Below the pieces are notes generated by a model. The model was not told the origin of the DNA and searched no databases. It saw nothing but the letters and a program-made list of their open reading frames with translations. Shown here piece after piece: positions 46,801 to 56,663 of a DNA stretch of 64,000 nt; within the stretch, counting starts at the first letter, position 1; the number at the start of each line of letters is the position of its first letter. Both the position numbers and the translations under genes were made by a program. The stretch covers positions 496,001-560,000 of the forward strand of contig OZ004592.1 in assembly GCA_963924555.1 (NCBI GenBank), written 5' to 3'. Source of the DNA: Crambe crambe (lineage: Eukaryota > Porifera > Demospongiae > Poecilosclerida > Crambeidae).

Positions 46801-48415
46801 TGATCCTAGATCCTATCACATATCATGTGCAAATCATGTGACCTGCCATACCTGATAAAAGAAGCCCTTGTGGTCATGTGTCCAAGCAATACTGGAAAAC
46901 TTGACCCATTTGAGAATCTCAGGAAACAGTTCTTTATTCTCCACCCTCATGACCTGAGAGTGTGAGTCAGTGAGAGGCAGACAAGGTAAAAGATAAACAC
47001 ATTGGTAGATCAACAACCCAACGATACAACACACCACACCACACCAATTGCATGCATAATTACACATCCGTATCTCCCCCCCACCACTTTCCAATAACTT
47101 CACACAAATAACATAACAACCTCTCTCTCTTCTCTCCCCCAAACAGCATCAGATGATTTGTTGAACATACATACCAGACATAGGAACTAATACCCTTACC
47201 AATAGAGATGTTTTTCTAAAGTAGGAACCTCCCCCATAGCTTGTTTTAAAGTCTAAAGGTTTGATACAACACACCCACTGATCCCCCATACCCTCTAATC
47301 ACTTCCCAGAATAGGCATAAACATTCAATCTCTTATTAATTAGGAAAGTTTAATAAGAGGAGAGAAAGCATCCCACCCCTACTAATTAATAAGAGGAGAG
47401 AACCCCACCCCTACTAATTAATAAGAGGAGAGCACCCCACCCTACTAATTAATAAGAGGAGAGCACCCCACCCCTACTAATTAATAAGAGGAGAGAAAGC
47501 ACCCCACCCCTACTAATTAATAAGAGGAGAGCACCCCACCCCTACTAATTAATAAGAGGAGAGCACCCCACCCCTACTAATTAATAAGAGGAGAGCACCC
47601 CACCCCTACTAATTAATAAGAGGAGAGCACCCCACCCCTACTAATTAATAAGAGGAGAGCACCCCACCCCTACTAATTAATAAGAGGAGAGCACCCCACC
47701 CCTACTAATTAATAAGAGGAGAGCACCCCACCCCTACTAATTAATAAGAGGAGAGAAAGCACCCCACCCCTACTAATTAATAAGGAGAGCACCCCACCCC
47801 TACTAATTAATAAGAGGAGAGCACCCCACCCCTACTAATTAATAAGAGGAGAGAAAGCACCCCACCCCTACTAATTAATAAGAGGAGAGAAGGCATCCCA
47901 CCCCTACTAATTAATAAGAGGAGAGAAGGCACCCCACCCCTACTAATTAATAAGAGGAGAGAAGGCACCCCACCCCTACTAATTAATAAGAGGAGAGAAG
48001 GCACCCCACCCCTACTAATTAATAAGAGGAGAGAAGGCACCCCACCCTACTAATTAATAAGAGGAGAGAAGGCATCCCACCCCTACTAATTAATAAGAGG
48101 AGAGAAAGCATCCCACCCCTACTAATTAATAAGAGGAGAGAAGGCATCCCACCCCTACTAATTAATAAGAGATCTAGATTGTCCTGATGGGATGAAATTT
48201 GAAGAGGGAACTCCCACTCACTTGAATGTGGGTCCAATCGGAGCCACTTTCACTGAGACCGTAAGCAAAGAGTTCCCCGTCCTCAGAGAATGAGCGTGTG
48301 GTGAGGGCTACAGTTCCATCCTCTGAGAGGGTATTAGGGTCAAAGAAGACGGTGGGTTCTGCCTCAAGAGTTTCTTGCATGTAAAGAACACTAATGAGAC
48401 AGGAGAGAGAGAGAG

Positions 48416-48450
<35 letters not shown>

Positions 48451-48948
48451 CCTAATAATGGATGGATATACCAGTCTTTTGTTCTTTGTAGAGAGGTTGT
48501 AGAATCTCTTTCAGAGGTTATTTTGCATAGAGTGCATATATAAATTTCCTCTTTTGGAATGTGGAGGTTCTCTGTGACATCTACCTTTGGTTCTGGAGTC
48601 CTGTATTGAGGAAGTAGAAGTATCGATTCCCTCGCTTGAATGGGGTGGAGTATTTGGGGTAATCATACAACTCTGTCAATCTAAAGGGTCAAAGGACACA
48701 ATACTTAGGGTCAAAGGTCACAAAATGTTTCAGACTGGGTAAGCTCTGAACCTTGCATGGAACTTATTCCTGAGCACAGAAGAAGAAAGGAAAGGTCCAC
48801 TAATCTTGTTCTGCGCTTTCACAAAAGATGTGGTCTCTGCGCTGTCTGGATCTTCGAGCCATCTATAAGGATCTGTCACCTTGACTCCATTAAGCTCCTC
48901 ACAACACTGCTCATCCCTCCTGGGCTTAGGATAACTCCAACAGGCCAT
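40838..48948 (-). CDS. PREP: Prolyl oligopeptidase (prolyl endopeptidase)
   Basis: Cytosolic serine peptidase (family S9A) cutting short peptides after proline. The start at 48948 reads [20 protein letters not shown] with [16 protein letters not shown], typical of PREP. Propeller exons follow in order: [93 protein letters not shown] and [20 protein letters not shown]. The catalytic domain has [16 protein letters not shown], then [20 protein letters not shown] with the nucleophile Ser (about 41930), [16 protein letters not shown] with the Asp, and [14 protein letters not shown] with the His; stop at 40838. The gene is unusually long for this window because its introns contain minisatellites, a foldback and a nested CAP gene on the other strand. 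Confidence 0.95.
41064..41088 (+). repeat. Homopolymer G run (25 nt) in a PREP intron
   Basis: Twenty-five consecutive G on the plus strand, followed by AGGGGAGGGG. Confidence 0.95.
41597..41772 (+). repeat. Short tandem repeat, unit about 45 bp, four degenerate copies
   Basis: Copies of CTCACCATGCATGTTCCATG with TCCTATGGTGAACTCACT; later copies are shortened. It lies between catalytic-domain exons of PREP. Confidence 0.85.
42329..42780 (+). repeat. Minisatellite, 34-bp unit, about 13 copies, in a PREP intron
   Basis: Unit GAGGAATAAAGGAAGAGTAA followed by TTCCCTAGTAATTA, with some shortened copies. AT-rich and noncoding. Confidence 0.95.
43723..43730 (+). promoter_or_regulatory. TATA box of the nested CAP gene
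   Basis: TATATAAG, 190 bp before the CAP ATG, on the strand opposite to the host PREP gene. Confidence 0.55.
43921..45060 (+). CDS. Secreted CAP/SCP-domain protein, probably GPI-anchored, nested in PREP
   Basis: Four to five exons encode a CAP-superfamily protein. Signal peptide [20 protein letters not shown] (ending TPTNA), then the CAP core: [80 protein letters not shown] and [26 protein letters not shown]-like hinge [20 protein letters not shown] follows, and the protein closes with a hydrophobic tail ([20 protein letters not shown]) that suggests a GPI signal. At the CAP1 motif (usually GHYTQVVW) the sequence is EKYVQLVW, so the second pocket His is replaced by Lys. Function unknown: CAP proteins bind sterols or act at the cell surface. 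It sits inside a PREP intron, antisense to the host. Confidence 0.85.
45836..46017 (+). repeat. G-rich minisatellite in a PREP intron
   Basis: Repeats of GGGAGTGGGGGAGGAGGGGA, almost pure purine on the plus strand; explains the Gly/Glu-rich and Pro/Ser-rich frames there. Many GGG runs could form G-quadruplexes. Confidence 0.95.
46230..46323 (+). repeat. 22-bp tandem repeat, four copies
   Basis: Unit GTGATGTGTGATAATCAATC plus AT, four nearly perfect copies, in a PREP intron next to a foldback element. Confidence 0.95.
46325..46810. repeat. Complex foldback region in a PREP intron
   Basis: First palindrome 46325-46441: AAGTCTATAGAC and ATTTTTTACAAGAC on the left, GTCTTGTAAAAAAT and GTCTATAGACTT on the right. 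Further inverted pairs follow: GAGTGTTATTGGTCTCAT (46490) against ATGAGACCAATAGTTATCACTC (46690), abbreviated here, and GAATGTAGGCAT (46575) against ATGCCTACATTC (46619). No coding content. Confidence 0.7.
47340..48170 (+). repeat. Minisatellite, 32-36-bp unit, about 25 copies, in a PREP intron
   Basis: Unit CACCCCACCCCTACTAATTA then ATAAGAGGAGAG, with 4-nt AAAG/AAGG insertions in some copies. Copies abut directly with no spacers. The reverse strand reads as open LLLLISRGG frames, which are an artefact of the unit. Confidence 0.97.
48411..48448 (+). repeat. (GA)n microsatellite
   Basis: About eighteen GA dinucleotides with one interruption, in a PREP intron. Confidence 0.9.
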
Positions 48949-49144
48949 TATGTACACAGAACGTGCACATAGGCACACCTCACTGAGCATGCGCAATAGA
49001 ATCGTTTCCGCGTATTAATTAATTTTCGTGGGCGAGAGAGAAATTCCAGTTATGTAAGCTTACACGAAATGTTCATAAAAGTTCCCATAAACAAATCCTC
49101 CCAGCAGTGGAGTGTGGAAAAGTTTTTATGACTAATTAGAGAAT
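48949..49144. promoter_or_regulatory. Bidirectional promoter region, PREP / coiled-coil gene
   Basis: 196 bp between divergent starts; NRF1-like GCATGCGCA at 48987-48995, close to PREP. Confidence 0.5.
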
Positions 49145-52100
49145 ATGTCGAGCAGCAAAAAGCAACCGTCTAAGCCCAAAAAGTCATACGGAGGAATTAT
49201 TGCGATAGTGAAGAGAAAGAAATCGAAAAAGAATCTTCCAACCCTAGAGTTTGAAAGTAATAGTCCTTCTGCAACTTCAATAGAAATAGGTAGTCCGAAA
49301 GAAAAAGACAGTTTAAGTGCAACTATAGATTTCCCTGATACAAGTATGGAGAGAGAGTTAGAAAGTCAAATTGCAGATCTGTCAACTCAATTGCAAATTG
49401 CACAGACTGAACTTGAGAGTGCTGGAAATGTGAGGAAGCAGGATGAAGAAACCATCAATTCCCTTCAAAGTGAGCTGCAAAAACTGAAAGAAGAGCTTGA
49501 AGAATCCCACGAGAAAATTTCCAAAATGGAAGAGCTTACTGATAATCTGGACGATGATTCATTCCAAAAGGCTCAAGAATTTCAATTCAAGAAACAAATT
49601 GAAGAGTTGCAGCAAGAAGTGAGTAGATCCAAAGACTTTGAAAAGCAGGTGACACACTTGAAGGAGGAAGTTCAGGAATTACAAACACAAAACCAAGAAT
49701 TGCGATTCCAGGAAGAGAGAAGCAGCACTCGATCAAAGATGAAGTCGCTGTCTGAAGAAAAGACAACCAAAGATGAGGTGCAGCGACTTCAGAAGGAGCT
49801 TCGTATGGCTGAGCGAAATCTGAAGTTGGAAATGTCTAATTTTGAAGCGCAATTAAAAGTCGCACAAGATGGCAACGAACGACTCCAAGAGAAGGTTAAA
49901 CTCTCTCAGAAGATGTATGATGGTGTGGAGAAGGAAAAACTGCAGCTAAAAATTGAGAATACCCGCCTTACGAAAAAGCTAGAAAAGACAGGATCCTATG
50001 CTGAGAAGAAACGCATCCAACTTGAGCAGGAAGCAGCAGAGTTAGAAATGAAGAATTTAAAAAGAAAACATGATAAATTGGAGAAACAGTTGATATCAGC
50101 CTCAAATCAAATGCTGAACATGATGAATTCTAGTGGTGATGGCAGAGAAAGTTTGAGTGGCGTGACCTCTCCTGCCCCACGTCCTACCCTTTCTGAAGCT
50201 AGGATCATAAGTCTTGAGAAAGAAGTTCACCAGCTCGAAATGACTGTGGCCAAGCTGAAGAAAGAAAATGAAAGCCTTGCAGATCGGTCTTCTGCAGGAG
50301 AGCAAACCTCTGAGGTGTTTTCTCTGAAAGTGAAGCAGCTTGATGGTCTACTCTTGAAGGAGAAGGAAAGAGCTGAAAAATCAGAAGCCGAACTCGATCA
50401 GCTGAGAAAATTAGCTGCTGGTGACTCTGGTGAAGACTTGATTGCTAGCTTGCAAAAGAAAATCGAGAGTATGGAGGAAGCAGTCAAAGAAGGAGAGACG
50501 AGATTTCTTGTCAAAGAAAAGGATCTTTGGTCCACTATTGAAGCTCAGAAGAAGCAGATTCAAGATCTTGAAATGGACAAATTGGCACTCGAATTAGGAG
50601 AAGAGGAGGAGGAGGAAGGACCTGACAAGGTTGAAGAAGGTAACATCACACTGCAGCAAGAATCAGAGTCTCTAGAGAAGATCGGTTCATTACAAGAAGA
50701 AATCGAGGCCCTGAAGGGTGATAATGAGAAATTGAAAAGAGAACTGGCAGATATTGTGGCTACTAGCAGCTTAAATCAGCAACAAGAATCAGTGACAACT
50801 GGGAGTGATCATCAGGAAGAAATCGAGAGACTACAGAGTGAAAATGAACGATTAAGTAGAGAGTTACAGGAAACCAAGGATGAAATTCAACAAGACGTAA
50901 CAAGTCAGAAGATTTACAATGAAAAACTTGCGTATGAACTGGAAAAGAGTAAAGAAATGTACGATGAAGACACGACTGCATTGAAACATGAGGTTGAGGA
51001 ATCGAAGAAAGTGAATGAAGAGTTGAAAGCCAATGCAGAATCCTTCTCAAATGTGATAAGTTCGTTGGAGCTGGAAGTTGAAAGGCTGCGCAACCAGACA
51101 GCGCAGCTGCTGACAGATATCGAATCTGCCGAGAAAGAGCTGGACGAAAGAGCCGATGTTACTGAAAAACTTCAAAAAGAAACCGTACAGTTGAAGAAAG
51201 AAAACAAGAAATTGAAATCTGATCTTGATAATGCTGAAGACGAGCTAGAAAAACTTGATGCTGAGCTGATAGAGCAATCTGACATGCTTCAAAGGAAAAT
51301 CAAAGGCTTAAAGGAAGAAAACGTAAAGCTCTTGAGTCAGATCGAAAAGAAAGATAAACAAGTAAGTGAGATTTTAAAGTGTTGAGCTTGAGGGAAAGGA
51401 TTAGGTGGTAATAATACCACAGCAGGTCAGTACATCACCTTGTAATGACATGTGATCTAGACCACTTGAAATTGTACTAATCATATCAGATAGTCTCTAT
51501 AGGAACACAATCTCCATTCAGTACACGAAAAATTTAAAATGTTTATGTAAAACTGCACTAACCAGGCACTCCCACACAGGCAATAGAGGTAATTCATAGT
51601 CTACATCCTCCCCTGCTTGTCTTGTGTATACAATCCAATAGGAAATCAAGTGTGGTCTCTCAACCAGCTATATATGTACAGTACATGATAGTGTGCAGTA
51701 TATATCATAGATCAGTATGATACTAGACTGAGTAATTTGATAATGATGATGGTGCTTATTCTTCCCAGGGAATTGCAACCAAAACACAGAGAAAATCGAC
51801 TTCAAGGGAGAGCACTCCTCCTAGGTGGGTACAGACATAATAGTAGAACCTCTCGTATTAACTCGCCATGGTTACTACACTGGTCCCTATAAAGTGTCCT
51901 CACTGAGACGGTCCCCTGTGATAATTACACGACCTTAGCAAGTGGTTATGAGATATCTACATTTCAGAGTCTCTGTAGTCTCTAGTCTAAATGGATCATT
52001 TTACACTTCTATACAGTCCCAGTGTTGTCAACACCAAGACAAAGAAGGTGATAGCTACTGGAGGGGTGAAGCTCGTGGGGCCACCTGTGGAACCCAAGAA

Positions 52101-52886
52101 AAAGAAGCCCCCTGTGAAACCCCCCGAGAAAACTTTGGAGAAAACACCAGAGAAAAGTTCGGAGAAGGACGCGGAGAAAGCTCCAGTTGAAACTCCAGAT
52201 GAAGTCCAGATTGAAGTCACAGTCAGAAGCCCAGAAGATTCAAACAAAGTAAGGAAGCCTAAGCTATCCATGCATGCATTTATAGAAAAGATGCACGCCT
52301 GTGAGTCCATTAAGTTTAGTTAAACTGTAGTAGGCCACAGTGTCTGTGATACAGGCAGTTCACTCTGTTCAACCCTATTCTAGATTAATGTACATCGGAC
52401 AAGTGGATCACTTGAAATAGAAAAAACCACTCTTCCTCTACTTGCAAAACCAATCCGATTGGCCTGCCACCAACAGAAAGATCAGCCTGCCTAGTTCTCA
52501 ATAACTTAATAGCTATATGAGCCACTCAAACACCATAATGAAGCATAATGGCTCAAGTATTTTGTTTTTTGGTCCTAAATGCAGTCAATAATCACAGGAA
52601 GTCTACAAAAATGTTAATTAAGTGAACATAAAGTGCATGTACAGATGTTTTAGCTGCTAAGTGCACTGTCAGGATTGACTCACAGATATGCCCCCTCCCC
52701 TCCAGGCTAATGATACAAGTGACGTACGTAATTTATTTTTTTTTACAGACTAGTGAAGCCCCCCTGCAACGAGCACCTTCCCTGACCCCCAAGTTCAAGA
52801 AACCCCCTCCAGCCCCCAAGAAGAAACCATCTCGAGATTCCCTGCACAAAAGAGCCGAAGAAAGTGGAGCTAATAGTACGAGCTAG
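49145..52886 (+). CDS. Large coiled-coil protein with basic Pro-rich C-terminus, unrecognised family
   Basis: Exon 1 (49145-51361) is a single 2.2-kb reading frame. Its N-terminus is basic (MSSSKKQPSKPKKSYGGIIA, KRKKSKKN), followed by about 650 residues of heptad-type coiled coil rich in Glu, Lys, Leu and Gln (for example ELESQIADLSTQLQIAQTEL and KLKSDLDNAEDELEKLDAEL), broken by a short SGDGRESLSGVTSPAPRP linker. Exons 51769-51825, about 52018-52247 and from about 52749 add a Lys/Pro-rich tail: KSTSRESTPPR, PPVEPKKKKPPVKPPEKTLE and SLTPKFKKPPPAPKKKPSRD, with stop at 52886. The composition suggests a cytoskeletal or centrosomal scaffold with a basic tail that could bind microtubules, but I do not recognise an orthologue; coiled-coil similarity to myosin tails is not informative. 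Splice phases are consistent. Confidence 0.75.
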
Positions 52887-53119
52887 ACAAAACTGCCATA
52901 CCTTATAAGGAAACTCATAGCTGAAGAGATTTAGGTATTGACTAGGAAAACCAATTCTTTATAACTCTACTATAATATTGTGTAGCTATTTAAATTCTGT
53001 CATGACTTGGTGTGCATATTATTAATCTTAGTGATCATGATATTCAAAAGCAGGAATTTTTTTCCTGCAAGGTATTTCTTGATTAGAATAGAGTAATTAG
53101 CAGAGATAAGTCACTAACA

Positions 53120-56100
53120 CTACTGTCCTGTCAGTGATGACTTATTGCAAACATCAGGATCACAACTGTTCCTCTCAACCATCAATTGCTCCACCCATTC
53201 CTTCACCACAGGATGTTTAAATTTCCCTGCAGCAAGAACAGAAATGTACAGAACCTCAAAGGACGTGCCACAGAACATCCAAGGATATTCCATTCTCGAC
53301 TTTCTGTGAATGTCTCACCTTTTGTGGAATCGAAGAACTGCTGTAACTCTTTCAGTCTGTCTTGAGCTGTAATACAACAGTTATTAGTAACACAAACCCC
53401 CGAGGGGCTCAGAAAGTGAAACTCACATCTCTCGTATTCAAATGCTTGAAAAATCATATCAAATTTATCAAGATCTTTGACGAAAATTGCCTCAGGACTT
53501 GTTCCCTCTTCATATTCCTGTATCATCACATCACAAATTCCCTCAACTCCCTCAAGGCATGCAACTGATGTACATTGTTTACCTTCCACAGTTCACATAA
53601 CTCCACACCTACCTACGGATAGAAAATTTTTATATGAACATTATTGCTAACAATGGCTAAAAAATCAAGTTCTACATGTAAATAAACTCTGGAGTAAACT
53701 TTCTACTCCATCTTCAGATGGGCTACAATGTCCTAAGATATCGATCACAATCGAGTGGATTTGCTGTTTGCATCTCCATTTCATTGGAGCCAAGAGATCA
53801 GGTTTTTCCTGATAGATCAGCACAGTAGAGTCTGCTATTCTCAGAAGTTTAGCCTGTCTGTCAACATTCAAGATTTGAATAATGCTAGATTCACAGTCAA
53901 CCGACAGCACAGAGTCCAGGGAGTCCAAATCTATCCAGTATACATATTTTGAAATGACCTCCTTCCAATTTGAGATTCTTGATGAATTAACTGGAGATTG
54001 AACCAGAATGTGTAATGCTTTCTCCATAGATTCAAACAGGCCGGACTTTACTTCCATCCCTGTGAAAAGTTCTTGAAGACACATTTCAAAGTAACTTGTG
54101 TTGGAGAAGTGGTAAGTGCAGCTGTCACTGAGCGGTTCCACTAAATGCCTAGGAGCAAAATAGTTACTAATACAAGAAGAAAGATCCAATATATCAAGCA
54201 ACTTCTGAGCTGAGATTTCATTTCTCTCTTGAGCAACAAACAGATTCTTGAGATTGACTTTTAACATTGAAGATAGCAGAGACAATTCCTCATCTTCATT
54301 CACCACAGTGACTCTTATCTTGTGATCAACAATAGGATAAAGAGTAACTCCAAATCCAATGAGGCAACTACAATGCTGCTCTTCCATGCCTCTAGCAAGT
54401 TCTTGAAAGACATTCACCTGCGACAAATACTCACAAAGTTCCCTGTCTAGAAAAGCACTGTTCTTTAGAAAGAGCAACTGTGATGGAAGTTGGAAACTGT
54501 ATGGACAATGGCTCAATGAAACAGTAGCTTGATCACTCGGTAGTCCTGAATGGTCTATCGCTGCCATTTTGTTTGTTCTAGCTCAATGAACTGACCTATT
54601 GCATCTATCGTTGAGTCATAGTAAGCTCTTCCTTATAAGAATTATGTATGAATGAAAGTTGGCAGAAAATTACTCAGTGTTTTGGGAGTTCTTGCTATAA
54701 TTGTCCACCACAAAACCATACACCAAGCTAATGTGTTTTTTTAATTGGTGACACTTTACCATACCTTTTAGAATAAAACCCACCTGTTCTGGTACCAAAC
54801 TTTTAATGTGTTCCATTCCTTCCTGTGGCATAATAATATGCATGATAATATCAGATAACCAACTCATGCACATACTAGTTCTCTGCGATACTTCTCCTCT
54901 CTGGTGACGTCATCATCAGGTGTTATATCTCCAACTATACTCTCTGCCAAGTCATGAACCAAAGCCATACGAATGCACCTACAGTTATAAAATTTCTTCT
55001 TTTAATTAGACATGCCAGCAACTGAGAAACTACAAAGCTGTTCCACTACAGAGTTACTTACATGCCAAGTATTTGAGCTTTGAACTCAAAACTACAATGA
55101 ATTTGGTGGTGTGCACAAGTTTGATGGCCATAGGCTAATACTGGTGATTTCATGAATCCACCAAGTGCAGCTGAGTACATGCATGCAGCTGATTACCTGG
55201 CCAGAAACAGGTGATATAGTCCTCAACCTCAGCTGAGAAACACTTGATATTGAACAAGAAACACAAGTCTCTACAGCTGATATACAGGGCTGGCTGTACC
55301 AGGCTTGTACACTTTGAACCCACAGGCAACGGGTAAGATTCAAAAAAAAAAAAAAATCTCCAGCTGATGATCATTCATCAGCTGAACATTGAGCATGCAA
55401 TCATATGTACCGTAGTCACTGTAATTCAAGCGCCACTATAATTTAAGCGCCAGCTAGCAACTAATCACATTTATTAGTTGTTAGAAAAGCGCCACACCTC
55501 TTCCTGTATTATTTTTAGGCGGCGCTTAAATAAATGCAACCCACGTAGTCATTATTGAAGCAGCTTTTTTGGGAGGTGATGTCATCCAAGCAGACTTCCA
55601 TCAAGAGCTTTTTTGCCATGTTCTTGCTGTGTTACGTATTCAGCATTGAGCACTGGGGTCCAAACTGCCTGATACACGTGAAATCCTCTCACAACACAGT
55701 TACACACTGCTGAATGATAGCTGAAAGTGATTGGTACTGCTAGCAGCCATCTCCACGTTTTCGCAGTCCAGATAAGCTACAATTAACTAAGCGCCACTGT
55801 AATTTAAGCGCCACGCCCAGAGGAAGTGCATTTTTTAAGCCATAAGCTAAGCGCCACGCCTACATGGAATTATTATTTTCTGGCGCTTGAATTACAGTGA
55901 CTACGGTATACATTATTCATTCAGTGATCATATTATCTCCCTACACACACACACACACACACATTTGCACACCTCTCACGGTCCAGATTGCCACTCCCAC
56001 CTGATCCCCCACCAATGAGAAACCCCATCATTGCCATTCTGTACATGTGACCAGCAACAGTTTCAGGTTCCTTCACATTGTGATTCACCCATCCTGTGCG

Positions 56101-56257
56101 TTTCAGGTGCTGAAAGAAGGATCATAAATGTTACAAGAATGTAGCTAGCTATCCTATCTGTGTGTTGCTGGATTAAGCCTACTTTTAATTTTCCACACAG
56201 CTGGAAGAAGCTAAACAAATTCTTGATCACAGAAGGTGTCTGATCAGAAGCAGCCAT
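53120..56257 (-). CDS. HDDC2: HD-domain 5'-deoxynucleotidase HDDC2
   Basis: Metal-dependent HD phosphohydrolase acting on deoxynucleoside 5'-monophosphates. The start at 56257 reads [20 protein letters not shown] then CGKLK, and the next exon [20 protein letters not shown] with [15 protein letters not shown] (first metal His in GHMYRM). An exon near 54975-54890 holds [16 protein letters not shown] (the HD pair) and [14 protein letters not shown]; then [13 protein letters not shown], after a 1.2-kb intron [30 protein letters not shown] with [27 protein letters not shown] and [20 protein letters not shown]; stop at 53120. Order and spacing match human HDDC2. One intron contains an intronless 300-codon ORF on the same strand, another a MITE. 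Confidence 0.9.
53665..54567 (-). CDS. Intronless ORF of 300 codons inside an HDDC2 intron, same strand; unknown protein
   Basis: An uninterrupted frame from ATG 54567 (context ACAAAATGG) to a stop at 53665, wholly between HDDC2 exons ending SLVPEQ and starting [10 protein letters not shown]. It begins [20 protein letters not shown] and has a normal soluble-protein composition with mixed hydrophobic helices ([40 protein letters not shown]) and a C-terminal strand-rich part ([20 protein letters not shown]). I see no signal peptide, membrane segment, repeat or recognised motif. The length, composition and a TATA-like box upstream argue for a real gene; I do not recognise the family. If it is transcribed only as part of HDDC2 it would be removed as an intron. 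Confidence 0.6.
   Translation of the reverse strand: MAAIDHSGLPSDQATVSLSHCPYSFQLPSQLLFLKNSAFLDRELCEYLSQVNVFQELARGMEEQHCSCLIGFGVTLYPIVDHKIRVTVVNEDEELSLLSSMLKVNLKNLFVAQERNEISAQKLLDILDLSSCISNYFAPRHLVEPLSDSCTYHFSNTSYFEMCLQELFTGMEVKSGLFESMEKALHILVQSPVNSSRISNWKEVISKYVYWIDLDSLDSVLSVDCESSIIQILNVDRQAKLLRIADSTVLIYQEKPDLLAPMKWRCKQQIHSIVIDILGHCSPSEDGVESLLQSLFTCRT
54632..54638 (-). promoter_or_regulatory. TATA-like element upstream of the ORF nested in HDDC2
   Basis: On the minus strand the sequence reads CTTATAAGG, about 65 bp before the ATG at 54567. Confidence 0.35.
55410..55906. mobile_element. MITE-like DNA transposon with 26-bp TIRs and TA duplication
   Basis: Ends are perfect inverted repeats: the left starts CCGTAGTCACTGTAATTCAA followed by GCGCCA, and the right is its reverse complement, ending TTACAGTGACTACGG. 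Both sides are flanked by TA (55408-55409 and 55907-55908). Inner subterminal copies of the TAATTTAAGCGCCA word occur near each end. No transposase is encoded in the 497 bp, so it is non-autonomous. The TA target suggests mobilisation by a Tc1/mariner-type transposase. Confidence 0.85.
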
Positions 56258-56663
56258 GTTTCTTGCTCTGAGTCACAAACCACCATGCTTACAAATTGCT
56301 AGCGTGGCGCCCCTCAAATAACCACACGTGCGAGTTTGACCGCAAGCACGCTGTCCTTCCGCGACCTGCAGCCAATGAAATGTTGGGAAAGTGGTTGTTA
56401 GAATTTGAGGAATGCTATGAATGCACTTAGCATCTGCATTCAGTAATAATTGGGCGGATATTTATGCACGCTTCTCCCATCGCCGAGCTCAGTGCCCCCT
56501 CTTCTCTCGCTTCTCTGAAGTGCCTTCTCTTTCAGTTCTCTCTCTTTGTGTGTTTTGTGATCGTATTTGCTGTAGCTAAACTGTTCCGTTTTATCTTAAC
56601 CTCTCCTGCATTTCGTTTATTGTCCGTTATTTACTTCTATACTGCAAAGAAACTTCCGAGAAA
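56258..56663. promoter_or_regulatory. Promoter region between HDDC2 and HEY
   Basis: 406 bp. Candidate sites for HEY control: CACGTG at 56325-56330 (class B E-box that HEY/HES proteins bind), a CCAAT box near 56373, and TGGGAA at 56384-56389, the core of a Su(H)/CSL Notch-response site. ATATTTATG near 56459 is TATA-like. All roles are inferred from the motifs. Confidence 0.45.

Noticed and set aside
47340-48170. Regular short repeats resembling a CRISPR array
   Set aside because: Units abut without unique spacers and lie in a PREP intron of an animal genome; it is a minisatellite.
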